Position numbers and translations under genes: made by a program. Shown piece by piece: positions 51,325 to 60,255 of a stretch of DNA of 64,000 nt (its first letter is position 1; every line of letters starts with the position of its first letter). The DNA is from JBLRWS01 sp047921075. Lineage in GTDB: Bacteria; Bacteroidota; Rhodothermia; Balneolales; Balneolaceae. The DNA is taken from positions 1 through 64,000 of the forward strand of contig JBLRWS010000005.1 of the NCBI GenBank assembly GCA_047921075.1. The letters are read 5' to 3'. The notes under the pieces are model-generated. The model was not told the origin of the DNA. It worked only from the letters and a program-made list of their open reading frames with translations, and searched no databases.

Positions 51325-53064
51325 ATGCTACAAAAACAGACATATATAGGTTTGAGTTTCGATGGAGAATCGGTTCGGGCTGCCCTTGTTCAAAGTAGCG
51401 GGGGTAAACTTAAGGTTGTGCAGGTAGATAAGCTCAAATTGGCTACCCCAGTTCTCTCCGAAATACGCAATAAGGAAGAAAAACCCGATTTTGATTTTAC
51501 GGAATCCGACTCCTCCGAAAAAGAGAAAGAAGAGCTGGACGAATCGATTTTCGGTTTTGATGACGATTCTGATAGCGGCTCTGAAGACGATGTTTTAGGA
51601 GAAATAGACCTATCGGACCTGGATGATGACCTCGACGATTTTGAAAGCCTGGGCGATATAGATGAGGGTAAAGAATTTGATTTGGCCGAACAGGCCTCGT
51701 CCGCCTCTACTAACGAGATGATGATTTATGAGTACCTTGAGTCACTCAAACAAAGTAAAAAAGTGTTGGCGGTCAATATTTCAAGCGGGAGTGCCGTCTT
51801 TCAGATCGAGAAAGAGGGCGATTACAAGTCGCTGAAAAAGAAAGAGATTCAGGAACTTGTAACCAATAAGTTGCATGCAATATATGGAGAGTTGCCCGAC
51901 TCTGATTTTTACGACTATTACGTTCGCGAAGATAACGCACTCATCATTGGCTCTGTAGATAAGCCCTCTCCCATGCTCCACATGGTGGTAGATGCCAAAG
52001 CACAATTCAATAAGAATTATTACGTGCAGGATGTAGTGGCCGATGAATCGGTCATGGTAAGCATGTTTAAAAATCATTACGAAATTACGCCGGGCGAAAT
52101 TACCGGATTGCTGCAAATAGGCCCGAACCGAAGCCGAATGCTTTTCCTGTCGGGTGGGGATACGCTGCAGATTTCGCCTGTAATTAACGAGGGTACGAAC
52201 CACAAATCGTATCTGAATACCATTTTTTCGAAGATTCTCTTTCAGCTCGATACCGGCGAAATACCGGGGCTCGACCGGTTGATTGTTTTCAACAATACGG
52301 AAGGCAACAAAGTGCTCGACTTTTTCAGAACGAGCTTTTCCGATCTGCGGGTCGAAAACTTCAACTTTTTGGATAGCAAAGTAGAGGTTGATGAAAAGAT
52401 AAAAAGCAGCGCCGATGCTTTTACCACGGCCATCGGGCTGGCCATGGTTGCTGCAAAATCGGATGTTGCCAAACATATCAATCTCTCGTTCATTCCCAAG
52501 CATGTTATAGAGGGCCAAAAAGTATTCCGCTTGCAATGGTATGGATACGTATTGCTGTTTTTAATTGGAATCAGCCCCCTCGTCATTAACCATCTCCATC
52601 AAAAAAATACAGCTATTATAGAGTCGCTTGAAGCCAGAAGCAACCAGCTTACGATGCAGATTGAGAATGTGGAACCGTATGTTCTGCAGGTAGAAAACCT
52701 TGTGGAGCAGCTTGCAATGATGGAGGACCAACTCGACATCCTGCAAAATTTAAGCGAAGAGAACATCAAATGGACGGTAACGAAAGACGCCATAAATCGT
52801 GCCGTACAGAACACCGGAGGGCTTTGGCTAAACTCATTCCGGCAAAACGACAACGTATTGATGGTAGACGGTTATTCACTGACTCGGCAAAATATACCCA
52901 CTCTTGCCAGCCAGTTTCACAACGTTACCTTACTGAACGTTCGAAAGCAGGAAATACGCGATCGGGAAATCTTTTTCTTTACGATGATGATTCGGGATGT
53001 TATTGACGACCGTGCTCTGTTTACGCCGGAATCGGCACGGGAAATAAGGGAATTCAGATATTAG
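51325..53064 (+). CDS. PilM-PilN fusion protein with acidic insert
   Basis: A 579-residue protein joining two inner-membrane platform components. Residues 1-48 begin an actin-like PilM/GspL fold (YIGLSFDGESVRAAL). Residues 51-120 are an acidic insert with 33 Asp/Glu in 70 residues and little predicted fold. Residues 130 to about 395 resume the PilM-like part, with LAVNISSGSAVF and the ATPase-type strand GEITGLLQIGPNRSRML. A transmembrane helix at about residues 403-425 (GYVLLFLIGISPLVIN) and a coiled coil then lead to a PilN-like periplasmic ferredoxin fold with LWLNSFRQNDNVLMVDGYSL. It lies four bases after the PilT-like gene and six before PilO-PilP. Confidence 0.8.
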   Translation: MLQKQTYIGLSFDGESVRAALVQSSGGKLKVVQVDKLKLATPVLSEIRNKEEKPDFDFTESDSSEKEKEELDESIFGFDDDSDSGSEDDVLGEIDLSDLDDDLDDFESLGDIDEGKEFDLAEQASSASTNEMMIYEYLESLKQSKKVLAVNISSGSAVFQIEKEGDYKSLKKKEIQELVTNKLHAIYGELPDSDFYDYYVREDNALIIGSVDKPSPMLHMVVDAKAQFNKNYYVQDVVADESVMVSMFKNHYEITPGEITGLLQIGPNRSRMLFLSGGDTLQISPVINEGTNHKSYLNTIFSKILFQLDTGEIPGLDRLIVFNNTEGNKVLDFFRTSFSDLRVENFNFLDSKVEVDEKIKSSADAFTTAIGLAMVAAKSDVAKHINLSFIPKHVIEGQKVFRLQWYGYVLLFLIGISPLVINHLHQKNTAIIESLEARSNQLTMQIENVEPYVLQVENLVEQLAMMEDQLDILQNLSEENIKWTVTKDAINRAVQNTGGLWLNSFRQNDNVLMVDGYSLTRQNIPTLASQFHNVTLLNVRKQEIRDREIFFFTMMIRDVIDDRALFTPESAREIREFRY

Positions 53065-53070
53065 ACAGAT

Positions 53071-53922
53071 ATGAGCTACGCAATAAGAAATGGTATTGTA
53101 TTGGCTGTGGTAGCGCTCCTGGTTTACGGAGGTGCCTTCCTGTATGTTCGCTATATGCAGGCGCCAACCATTGAGAAACTCGAGCAACAGGTTAAAGAGC
53201 AGGAAGAACGGTTTACTGAAAAAAGCGGTATTGCTGAACAACTGCCGGACTTGCAACAGCAGTATGATGTGTCTCTCGACTTTATTGAGAACTATGAAAA
53301 AACACTATTTCGGGACAGTAACCCCGACAAAGTCTTCCGTTTTCTAACGTTCATAAACGCCACCTCGCCGCTTGAGTTCGATTTTATTTTTCAGGACTCA
53401 ACCTCCACCAATCAGTACGGTATTCTCCGTTCTGAGATAAACGGGAGAGGGAGCTACAATGCCGTTTTAAATTTTATCACCCGGATCGAGCATAGCGAAC
53501 CGGTTCAAAAAATAGACAACATTACCATTACTCCTGTAGGGCAGGTTGGGCAATACAACGAAGTGACGTTTCGGTTCAATTTGGCCAGCTATTACGACAA
53601 CCAACGCGCGTTCGACCCGCCGGAAACACCTGATATTGCGGGTCGCGTTCAGCTTACCTCCCATAACCCCTATTTCCCGCTTATTCGCAATGTGGAACCG
53701 AATGAAGAGGGGCTTGTTGATGTAGAAAGCAGTCAAATTACAGGCATCACAGCCAATACAGTTTTTCTTCGGGATCAAAATGGAAGGCTTGTGTCTCTAC
53801 GCCGAAACGATCGCGTTTATCTCGGTACCCTACAAACCATTAACCTTGAAAGGGGACAAGCCATATTTCGGCTAAATAAAGGTGGAATCTTAGAAACGGT
53901 TACATTACAGGTGCAACGATGA
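53071..53922 (+). CDS. PilO-PilP fusion protein
   Basis: A 283-residue inner-membrane protein. A transmembrane helix (residues 8-28) and a coiled coil lead to a PilO-like ferredoxin fold up to about residue 190. Residues 198-283 resemble the beta-strand C-terminal domain of PilP/GspC: HNPYFPLIRN, then GITANTVFLRDQNGRLVSLR, NDRVYLGTLQ and GGILETVTLQV. In canonical systems PilP is a separate lipoprotein that links PilNO to the PilQ secretin. Here it is joined to PilO, so no lipid anchor is needed. The stop overlaps the secretin gene start as ATGA. Confidence 0.78.
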   Translation: MSYAIRNGIVLAVVALLVYGGAFLYVRYMQAPTIEKLEQQVKEQEERFTEKSGIAEQLPDLQQQYDVSLDFIENYEKTLFRDSNPDKVFRFLTFINATSPLEFDFIFQDSTSTNQYGILRSEINGRGSYNAVLNFITRIEHSEPVQKIDNITITPVGQVGQYNEVTFRFNLASYYDNQRAFDPPETPDIAGRVQLTSHNPYFPLIRNVEPNEEGLVDVESSQITGITANTVFLRDQNGRLVSLRRNDRVYLGTLQTINLERGQAIFRLNKGGILETVTLQVQR

Positions 53923-55766
53923 AAATCCAAAACCATATGAAACGATCTGCATTACTTCTATCACTTTTTGTATTTGCCATAGCCGGCAGCGTTTCGGCTC
54001 AGCAAAGAGATCAAATTCCGCGCGAGTTTGTCAATCCGGAAGAGCTCATTTCGTTTGATCGATCGACGGGATTTCAGGATGCCATCGAGATTTTAAGCCA
54101 GTTTTCGCAGGATTTTGAAAACCGTTTTATCCTTGATCGCACCGGCACCACCGGCCCCATTGGTGTATCCTTGCCGCCGATGCACTGGAAAGATGCCTTT
54201 AATTTTATTCTCCGGATAAAGAACCTGATTTCGATAGAGTCGCCCGATTTCTTTGAAATTGTTACACAGGAAGAAGCCCGCCGGCAGCTGGAACCGGAAC
54301 CCGACCGTGCCGCCCGGCCCGGCCCGCAAGTTCGTGGACAAGAGCTGAATATCAGCACGAAAACCCGGGAAATCCGAATTAATGCCACCTTTTTTGAGGG
54401 CAACAAAAGAGCTCTTCGCGAAATTGGTGTCGATTGGTCTACATTTACCGGCAACCGCCCCGATAACCTTGGAGATTTTGTAACCGATCAGGGAAATGAA
54501 ACCATTCCGGAAACCGGATTCAGTGGCGACCGTTTTGTGTCGGTCAATTCCCGTGGTGCACAAAACGTATCGCAAAATGTATTTAACGCACTTGTCGATT
54601 TTGGTGATATCGGCAGCGGGATCTCTGTTCAGGCACTATTTAGTGCCTTTGAAGCTGATAACCTTGGCCAGGTGCTTGCCACTCCAAGTGTTAAGGTGAT
54701 GGATGGAGAGGAAGGCCGCGTTCAGGTAGGAGAAGATTTTTCGATCAAACAGCGGGACTTTGCGGGGAACGTTACCGATGAGTTTGTAAGCACCGGTACG
54801 ATTTTAACGATTCGCCCGCAATTGGTTCAGTTTGGTGACACCACCCTTATCTATCTGGAGCTCGAGGCCGAGCGCTCCTCCGCGCAGCCCGATCCGGTTA
54901 GTACCATTGTGAGCAAGCAGGAGGCACGTACAAGCTCCATCTTGCTGGATGGAGAGAGCACCGTAATTGCCGGCCTGTTTCGGACAGAGAGGGCAGAGGT
55001 ACGGCGGGGGATCCCAATCCTGAAAGATCTGCCGAGCTGGTTTTTCGGTTTGAAGTACCTTTTTGGATTCAATTCAACCGACGTACAGGAAAATGAATTG
55101 ATTATCATTGTTCAGGCCGAGCTAGAAGAAACCATCGAAACCCGAATGAATCGGGCATTTCGATCTGCGGGGCAACAGCTTAGCGACCGCCAGGAAGAGA
55201 ACAGAAACTATATGGAGTATGTAAGCCCGCGTTCACCCGTTCCGCCTTCTACAGAAGACCCCTCTTTTGAAGCTCCTCGTGCAGAGGTTTCTCTCGATGA
55301 CCAGACGTTCTTAATCGAAGAAGAAGAGGTTGAAGAAGAGCCGATCGGGATTGTAGAAGAACCCGCTCCTGAGCCGGAAATAGATTTGAGGCCGCGCATG
55401 GAACCTCGAGAATTAACACAGACCGAAATAGACCGGCTGAGTATTGAAGAATATGCCGGAAAGTGGCGCGATGTGGAGATGAACAATGTGAATGGGAAGT
55501 TCGAAAATTTAAATTTTTACGTAATTGGCGGTTCATTTCTTGTGCGCGACAACGCCGATCGCCTCTATCGATCGTTTCGTAATGAAGGGCTCGACGCTCA
55601 TATGCTTTACAACCCTTCCACCGAGTTCTACTTTGTGGCTTATCGGGGTTTTGAAAAGCCTGAGGATGCGATTGAATACACCCGCCACGTTCAGCAAACC
55701 CGCCAGCCGGAGGCGTGGTTGTCGCGGATTATAACCGAAGAACGAATGGATTTGAATAACCGGTAA
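53919..55766 (+). CDS. Secretin with C-terminal SPOR domain (PilQ/GspD-like)
   Basis: A 615-residue outer-membrane secretin. It has a signal peptide (ALLLSLFVFAIAGSVSAQ), an N0/STN-like domain (residues 40-120), and a short N1-type region, then the secretin core with GQVLATPSVKVMDGEEGRV, GTILTIRPQLV and the signature RRGIPILKDLPSWFFGLKYL. An acidic, proline-rich linker (residues about 455-515) leads to a SPOR domain at residues 530-603 (NLNFYVIGGSF, then FYFVAYRGFEKPEDAIEYT). SPOR domains bind denuded peptidoglycan glycans. No N-terminal AMIN domain is seen, so SPOR probably fixes the channel to the cell wall. It ends the operon. Confidence 0.85.
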   Translation: MKIQNHMKRSALLLSLFVFAIAGSVSAQQRDQIPREFVNPEELISFDRSTGFQDAIEILSQFSQDFENRFILDRTGTTGPIGVSLPPMHWKDAFNFILRIKNLISIESPDFFEIVTQEEARRQLEPEPDRAARPGPQVRGQELNISTKTREIRINATFFEGNKRALREIGVDWSTFTGNRPDNLGDFVTDQGNETIPETGFSGDRFVSVNSRGAQNVSQNVFNALVDFGDIGSGISVQALFSAFEADNLGQVLATPSVKVMDGEEGRVQVGEDFSIKQRDFAGNVTDEFVSTGTILTIRPQLVQFGDTTLIYLELEAERSSAQPDPVSTIVSKQEARTSSILLDGESTVIAGLFRTERAEVRRGIPILKDLPSWFFGLKYLFGFNSTDVQENELIIIVQAELEETIETRMNRAFRSAGQQLSDRQEENRNYMEYVSPRSPVPPSTEDPSFEAPRAEVSLDDQTFLIEEEEVEEEPIGIVEEPAPEPEIDLRPRMEPRELTQTEIDRLSIEEYAGKWRDVEMNNVNGKFENLNFYVIGGSFLVRDNADRLYRSFRNEGLDAHMLYNPSTEFYFVAYRGFEKPEDAIEYTRHVQQTRQPEAWLSRIITEERMDLNNR

Positions 55767-55819
55767 AAACCGGGCCAATGCCTCTATAATTTAATCAGCG
55801 CTTTTCCGAAGCCGATCAT

Positions 55820-56629
55820 CTATACGGTTGCGGAAAGGCGTTGGCTTTGTTTACGCAGAAATTCGAGAGAGATTTCGTTGAACAGATCCGGTTCATCCAC
55901 ATTACAAACGTGACCGCAATTGGGAATTACCCGAAGTTCTGACCGCTCAAAATTCTTGATCATCTTCTGCACCGGCGGCAAAAACATGTGATCTTCGCCG
56001 CCCATTACATACAGTGTCGGGTTGTCCATCTCTTTCTCTTTAAAGTAGCGGAGTAGGGGGTTTACATCATACGTAAGCCGAAACCACTTTAGAAACTCTT
56101 TTTTGGCGAGATTTTTTGCATCACTAATGAACATCATGCGCGACTCTTCATGGTTTTTTCGGGGCATGATGATCCAGGCAAACAGTTTGTACAACCAGAT
56201 AAAAGGAACCAGTTTTTTAAAAGTGTGGCCCAGCCATACCAGCACCCTCGACCGTACGTTCATTCGAGTGATTGCCCCACACATAACGGCACTCTTCACC
56301 ATTTCCGGTTTTATTTCGGCGATAGTACGAATCAAAATGGTGCCGAGAGATACCCCTACAAAGTGTGCCGACTCAATATGGTTCTGCTTTAGCACTTCCA
56401 GAACATCCCGGCTCACGGTTTTAAAGGTGTATTTCTCCTTGTAATACGCTTTCATGGTACTCATCTCTTTTGACTTACCATGGCCACGTAAATCAACCAG
56501 CATCACATTAAAATACTCCTGGTAGGCACGAATCTGCTTAAACCAGATTGATGAGGAGCCTCCCGCGCCGTGTATAAAAATGACCCAGTCGCTACCGGGG
56601 CTTTTCAGAAATGTTTTGTGATATAACAT
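55820..56629 (-). CDS. Alpha/beta fold hydrolase
   Basis: A 269-residue hydrolase of the lipase/esterase type. The oxyanion motif is HGAGGSSSIW, the nucleophile elbow is GVSLG with S94, and the late DHMFLP and CGHVCNV supply the likely acid and histidine. A short lid region rich in aromatic residues is inserted between. The substrate is unknown. It is convergent with the pilus operon and 53 bases from it, with no obvious terminator between. Confidence 0.85.
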   Translation of the reverse strand: MLYHKTFLKSPGSDWVIFIHGAGGSSSIWFKQIRAYQEYFNVMLVDLRGHGKSKEMSTMKAYYKEKYTFKTVSRDVLEVLKQNHIESAHFVGVSLGTILIRTIAEIKPEMVKSAVMCGAITRMNVRSRVLVWLGHTFKKLVPFIWLYKLFAWIIMPRKNHEESRMMFISDAKNLAKKEFLKWFRLTYDVNPLLRYFKEKEMDNPTLYVMGGEDHMFLPPVQKMIKNFERSELRVIPNCGHVCNVDEPDLFNEISLEFLRKQSQRLSATV

Positions 56630-56768
56630 AGGGTTATCGATGCGATACAGAGTGGCGACAAAATAGGAAGCTTCGGTTAAACATTTAAGAATTAGATGCG
56701 TTTCCTGAAAAGAGTTCCGATGAAAGAAAAAAGATGATCAACGTTCACATTTGCAATATCTTTTGCCC

Positions 56769-57542
56769 ATGAAAAATGTAAAAGCGATGATCAAGATCAC
56801 AACGGTTATTGTTGGCACGTTGCTGATCTATCTTTTTTATGCATTAACTGCGTTTGTGTTGGTTCTGTTTCGGAGGAACCACATTCATTGGAAAAACCGT
56901 TGCCTGCGCTTCTGGGGCGCCTTTGCGGCCGCTGCATTCTCTGTACAGATAGAAACAGAAGGAAACCGGCCGGAGCCTCCGTTCTTTATTGTTTCTAACC
57001 ATCTCAGCTATATCGATATTATCGTGTATTATGCTACGCTTAACACCACGTTCGTTTCCAAGGCCGAAGTGAAAGAGTGGCCGATCCTGGGAATCATTGC
57101 CCGAACCATTGGCGTTCTTTTTATAAACCGGGAAAAAAGGAGTGATGTTGTGCGCGTAAATGAGCAGATCAGCCGTGAATTTAACCGCGGCCACGGTATT
57201 TTGCTTTTCCCTGAGGGGACAACCTCCGCCGGCACAACCCTATTACCGTTTCGCCCCTCGCTGCTTGAAATACCGGCTACCCATGACATACCGGTATGCT
57301 ATTCCGTATTGCGCTATCGTCTGCAGGGAAAGGGGCCGGATTCACAGGAGCTGGTTGCATGGTATGGCGATGCCCGGCTGGATAAACATATGTTCCGTCT
57401 TGCACGAGAAAAAAATATTATTGCCACCATCCGTTTTTCGAACGAAGCCGTTCATAAGAGAGATCGCAAAGAGCTGGCAGCTACCCTTCACGATGCCATG
57501 ATGCAACTGCACCACGGCAGCCAGTCAACGCCCACGGCCTGA
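56769..57542 (+). CDS. 1-acyl-sn-glycerol-3-phosphate acyltransferase (PlsC family)
   Basis: A 257-residue membrane acyltransferase of phospholipid synthesis. An N-terminal helix (ITTVIVGTLLIYLFYALTAF) is followed by the catalytic H-x4-D in SNHLSYIDIIV, the second block GVLFINREKR and the third block FPEGTTSAG. PlsC or a related lyso-ornithine or lysophospholipid acyltransferase is possible. The frame is open from a TTG at 56751, but the ATG at 56769 gives a normal N-terminus. A hydrolase-DedA fusion starts six bases after its end, so the two are likely cotranscribed. Confidence 0.87.
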   Translation: MKNVKAMIKITTVIVGTLLIYLFYALTAFVLVLFRRNHIHWKNRCLRFWGAFAAAAFSVQIETEGNRPEPPFFIVSNHLSYIDIIVYYATLNTTFVSKAEVKEWPILGIIARTIGVLFINREKRSDVVRVNEQISREFNRGHGILLFPEGTTSAGTTLLPFRPSLLEIPATHDIPVCYSVLRYRLQGKGPDSQELVAWYGDARLDKHMFRLAREKNIIATIRFSNEAVHKRDRKELAATLHDAMMQLHHGSQSTPTA

Positions 57543-57548
57543 TCCCAT

Positions 57549-59120
57549 ATGCTTCGAACAATTTTCAGGAATCGGTATTTTTTTGCAGCCATGTCGCTGC
57601 TTGTGGTTCTCTACATGGCCTCGTTGCTGGTGCAGTGGATGTTGCCATTCGAAGAACAACCTCGGCTGTACGAGCAAGAGCAGGTTGTGCAAGGAAATGG
57701 GAGCGAGGGATCGGTTTCTTACCTGATTATTCCTTCTGAATCGGATCGAACCATTGTTTACCTGCCGGATTTGACAGAACGTCCGGCAGCTGTGGTAGAA
57801 TATGGAGAGCAACTTTCCCAAATGGGGCGTGTGCTTATTCCGCTTTATGGCCAATTTGGGGATGAAGATCTGCGGGACGGTTTTAGTCTTTCACATCGCT
57901 CAGAGCTCCTTGCCGGTCTTGTAAATGAATTATCGCTGGAGGAGCTGCATCTGGTGTCGAAAGGGTACGGAGCATTGCTGGCAACCCGATTTGCGTCTGA
58001 CCATCAACATACGTCTGCTATCGCATCAATACAGTTCATCGACCCATGGGGAACCGTTCACTATCATTTGATGGGCAATGTGTCCATCAATCGTATTTTC
58101 TATTCGCTGTTGCATCCCCTAAACTGGATACAACATCATCTGATCCCCCATTTTGGCTGGGCCAGACATAGTATGCTAAACAGCGCTACAATTCGCAGCT
58201 TTACGCAGCTGGATCAGAGTTTTTTGCAACCTTCCCTATCAACACTGGAAATGCCTGTTCAGCTTTTGATAGCCGGGGAATCCGGCCCGGATCAAGACCT
58301 GGGCGAAGCCGCTATCTACAGGCAATATGTTCCCCAAAGTGAGGTTTTGTGGATGAATAACATCAATGAGGGATTTCCTGTAAGCCTGTTACAGAACTTT
58401 TTAGAGCGAACAGATCAACAGGATACCCTGGTTCGGGCGGATGCAAAACCGGAACGGATTGAGGCATCGTTGGAGTCGTACGATCCAACAGCAACCCGGC
58501 AGCTTAGCGGAAGAGCGCTCTACATTACCATGCTCCTGATCATGGTGGTGACCTTTTTTCTTGAAGATCCCTCCACGATAGCAGGTGGCCTGCTTGCCGC
58601 CAGTGGGTTGTTTGCATTTCACCATGCCATCATCGCAAGCTTTACGGCTATTTTACTCGCGGATGTGGTTGTGTATTGGATTGGCCGCCTGATTGGCCGG
58701 CCGGCGCTTAGGGTGCCTCCGTTTAAATGGATTGTGAAAGCCGAGGATATAGAATGGGCTGAAAAAAAGTTTAGCCAGGGCGGTATTTCGATCATACTTG
58801 TGAGCCGATTTATTCCCGGTACACGGTTTCCAACCTTTTTTACGGCCGGAATGGTACAGCCCAATTTTTTAAAAATGCTCTGTTATTTTGTGGTTGCCGT
58901 ATCCATATGGGTGCCGCTAATAGTGGGAATCACCGTGCTGGTTGGCAATCAAATGTTGGCTTATCTTTCGGCATATCAGGATTATGCACTTGCCACTCTG
59001 ATGGGAATTGCCGTGAGTGTATACTTGATCATTAAGGTTGTGATACCATCATTCTCGAAAAAAGGGAGAAAGCGGTTGGCCGTGCGTTACCGACGCATAA
59101 AAAAATGGATCTCGTGGTAA
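57549..59120 (+). CDS. Alpha/beta hydrolase-like domain fused to a DedA (VTT) membrane domain
   Basis: A 523-residue protein. An N-terminal helix (residues 12-30) leads to an alpha/beta-hydrolase-like domain of about residues 55-290, in which the elbow reads SKGYG (137-141), with glycine 139 where the catalytic serine belongs. After a helix near residue 330, residues 350 to about 500 form a DedA/VTT domain with VVYWIGRLIGRPA and the signature SRFIPGTRFPTFFTAGM. DedA proteins are linked to undecaprenyl-phosphate or phospholipid flipping and membrane potential. The soluble part is likely a non-catalytic, ligand-binding pseudo-hydrolase. It follows an acyltransferase gene by six bases, suggesting a lipid role. 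Confidence 0.83.
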   Translation: MLRTIFRNRYFFAAMSLLVVLYMASLLVQWMLPFEEQPRLYEQEQVVQGNGSEGSVSYLIIPSESDRTIVYLPDLTERPAAVVEYGEQLSQMGRVLIPLYGQFGDEDLRDGFSLSHRSELLAGLVNELSLEELHLVSKGYGALLATRFASDHQHTSAIASIQFIDPWGTVHYHLMGNVSINRIFYSLLHPLNWIQHHLIPHFGWARHSMLNSATIRSFTQLDQSFLQPSLSTLEMPVQLLIAGESGPDQDLGEAAIYRQYVPQSEVLWMNNINEGFPVSLLQNFLERTDQQDTLVRADAKPERIEASLESYDPTATRQLSGRALYITMLLIMVVTFFLEDPSTIAGGLLAASGLFAFHHAIIASFTAILLADVVVYWIGRLIGRPALRVPPFKWIVKAEDIEWAEKKFSQGGISIILVSRFIPGTRFPTFFTAGMVQPNFLKMLCYFVVAVSIWVPLIVGITVLVGNQMLAYLSAYQDYALATLMGIAVSVYLIIKVVIPSFSKKGRKRLAVRYRRIKKWISW

Positions 59121-59122
59121 TA

Positions 59123-59593
59123 CTAAGTTCTTTTTTTCCGAAAAAAGGATTTGAGCAAGTGAGCACAATCGGCTTCCATTACGCCATGAATGAGCTCGGG
59201 CTGGTGATTTAGCCTTCGGTTCTGAAGCACATTCAAAATAGACCCACCAGCGCCCGATCGTTCATCGAGAGCCCCGAAAACGACACGCTTGCACTTGCTC
59301 CATACGATGGCACCGGCGCACATGGGGCACGGTTCCAGTGTTACATACAGCGTGCAATCGGTCAAATACTTCGAAGAAAGGGTAGAGCAAGCCGACGAAA
59401 TTGCGATCATTTCGGCGTGAGCGGTGGGATCGTTCAGAAGCTCCACCTGATTATACCCCTTACCAACAATGCGTTGTTCGTGTACAACAACGGCTCCAAC
59501 CGGCACTTCTCCTTTTTCATAGGCGATTTCGGCCTGATAAAATGCCTGCAGCATAAATTGTTGATGGATTTTATCGGTTTTACCATTAAACAT
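59123..59593 (-). CDS. tadA: tRNA-specific adenosine deaminase
   Basis: Converts adenosine 34 of tRNA-Arg(ACG) to inosine. The 156-residue protein has the zinc and catalytic motif PTAHAEMIAIS (H59 and E61) and EPCPMCAGAI (C89 and C92), plus the GALDERSGAGGS segment conserved in TadA. It overlaps nothing, ending two bases after the DedA-fusion gene in the opposite direction. Confidence 0.94.
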   Translation of the reverse strand: MFNGKTDKIHQQFMLQAFYQAEIAYEKGEVPVGAVVVHEQRIVGKGYNQVELLNDPTAHAEMIAISSACSTLSSKYLTDCTLYVTLEPCPMCAGAIVWSKCKRVVFGALDERSGAGGSILNVLQNRRLNHQPELIHGVMEADCAHLLKSFFRKKRT

Positions 59594-59664
59594 TTGATTA
59601 AAAAGTGTTATGTTAATTTTTGCATTAACTACGGTATCAGGATTACATAAGCAGGAATTTTACC

Positions 59665-60192
59665 TTGCAAACAAAAGAACGTTTACTTCAGCAAATTCGC
59701 ACCATTCCGGATTTTCCGGTACCCGGAATCCAGTTTAAAGATATTACTCCACTATTGGGGGATTACCAAACGCTTCGGCTTACGTCCGACATGCTGGCGA
59801 GTCCATTCACCAATACACAGGTAGACTATGTGGCCGGTCTTGAAAGCAGAGGGTTTTTATTTGGCCCGGGGATGGCTGCTGCATTGGAAGCCGGTTTTAT
59901 CCCTATCCGAAAGCCTAATAAGCTTCCTGCCGAAACCATTTCGCATAGTTATGATTTAGAGTACGGAACTGACTCCCTTGAAATTCACAAAGACGCCCTT
60001 TCAGCCGGTGCCAATGTGATTATTCATGATGATTTAATTGCGACGGGAGGCAGCGCTGTGGCAGCCGCTCACTTAATAGAGAAATTGGGTGGAAACATTG
60101 TCGGATTTTCTTTTATCATGGAGCTCGAGGAATTAAAGGGTAAAGAAAAACTTCTATCTACGGCTCCCTGCCACATTATTTTGTCGATATAA
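59665..60192 (+). CDS. apt: Adenine phosphoribosyltransferase
   Basis: Salvages adenine to AMP using PRPP. The 175-residue protein has the N-terminal IRTIPDFPVPGIQFKDITPL, the flexible-loop region GLESRGFLFGPGMAA, and the PRPP motif VIIHDDLIATGGSAVAAA, typical of Apt. The start is TTG at 59665, supported by AGGAAT upstream; the first ATG of the frame comes only deep inside the protein. Together with adenine deaminase at 4 kb it gives two routes for adenine. Confidence 0.94.
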   Translation: MQTKERLLQQIRTIPDFPVPGIQFKDITPLLGDYQTLRLTSDMLASPFTNTQVDYVAGLESRGFLFGPGMAAALEAGFIPIRKPNKLPAETISHSYDLEYGTDSLEIHKDALSAGANVIIHDDLIATGGSAVAAAHLIEKLGGNIVGFSFIMELEELKGKEKLLSTAPCHIILSI

Positions 60193-60255
60193 CGGAACAA
60201 ACCGTTGTTTTTACTATACAACAGACCAACCATCAAAACATCAGAATAAACTATT

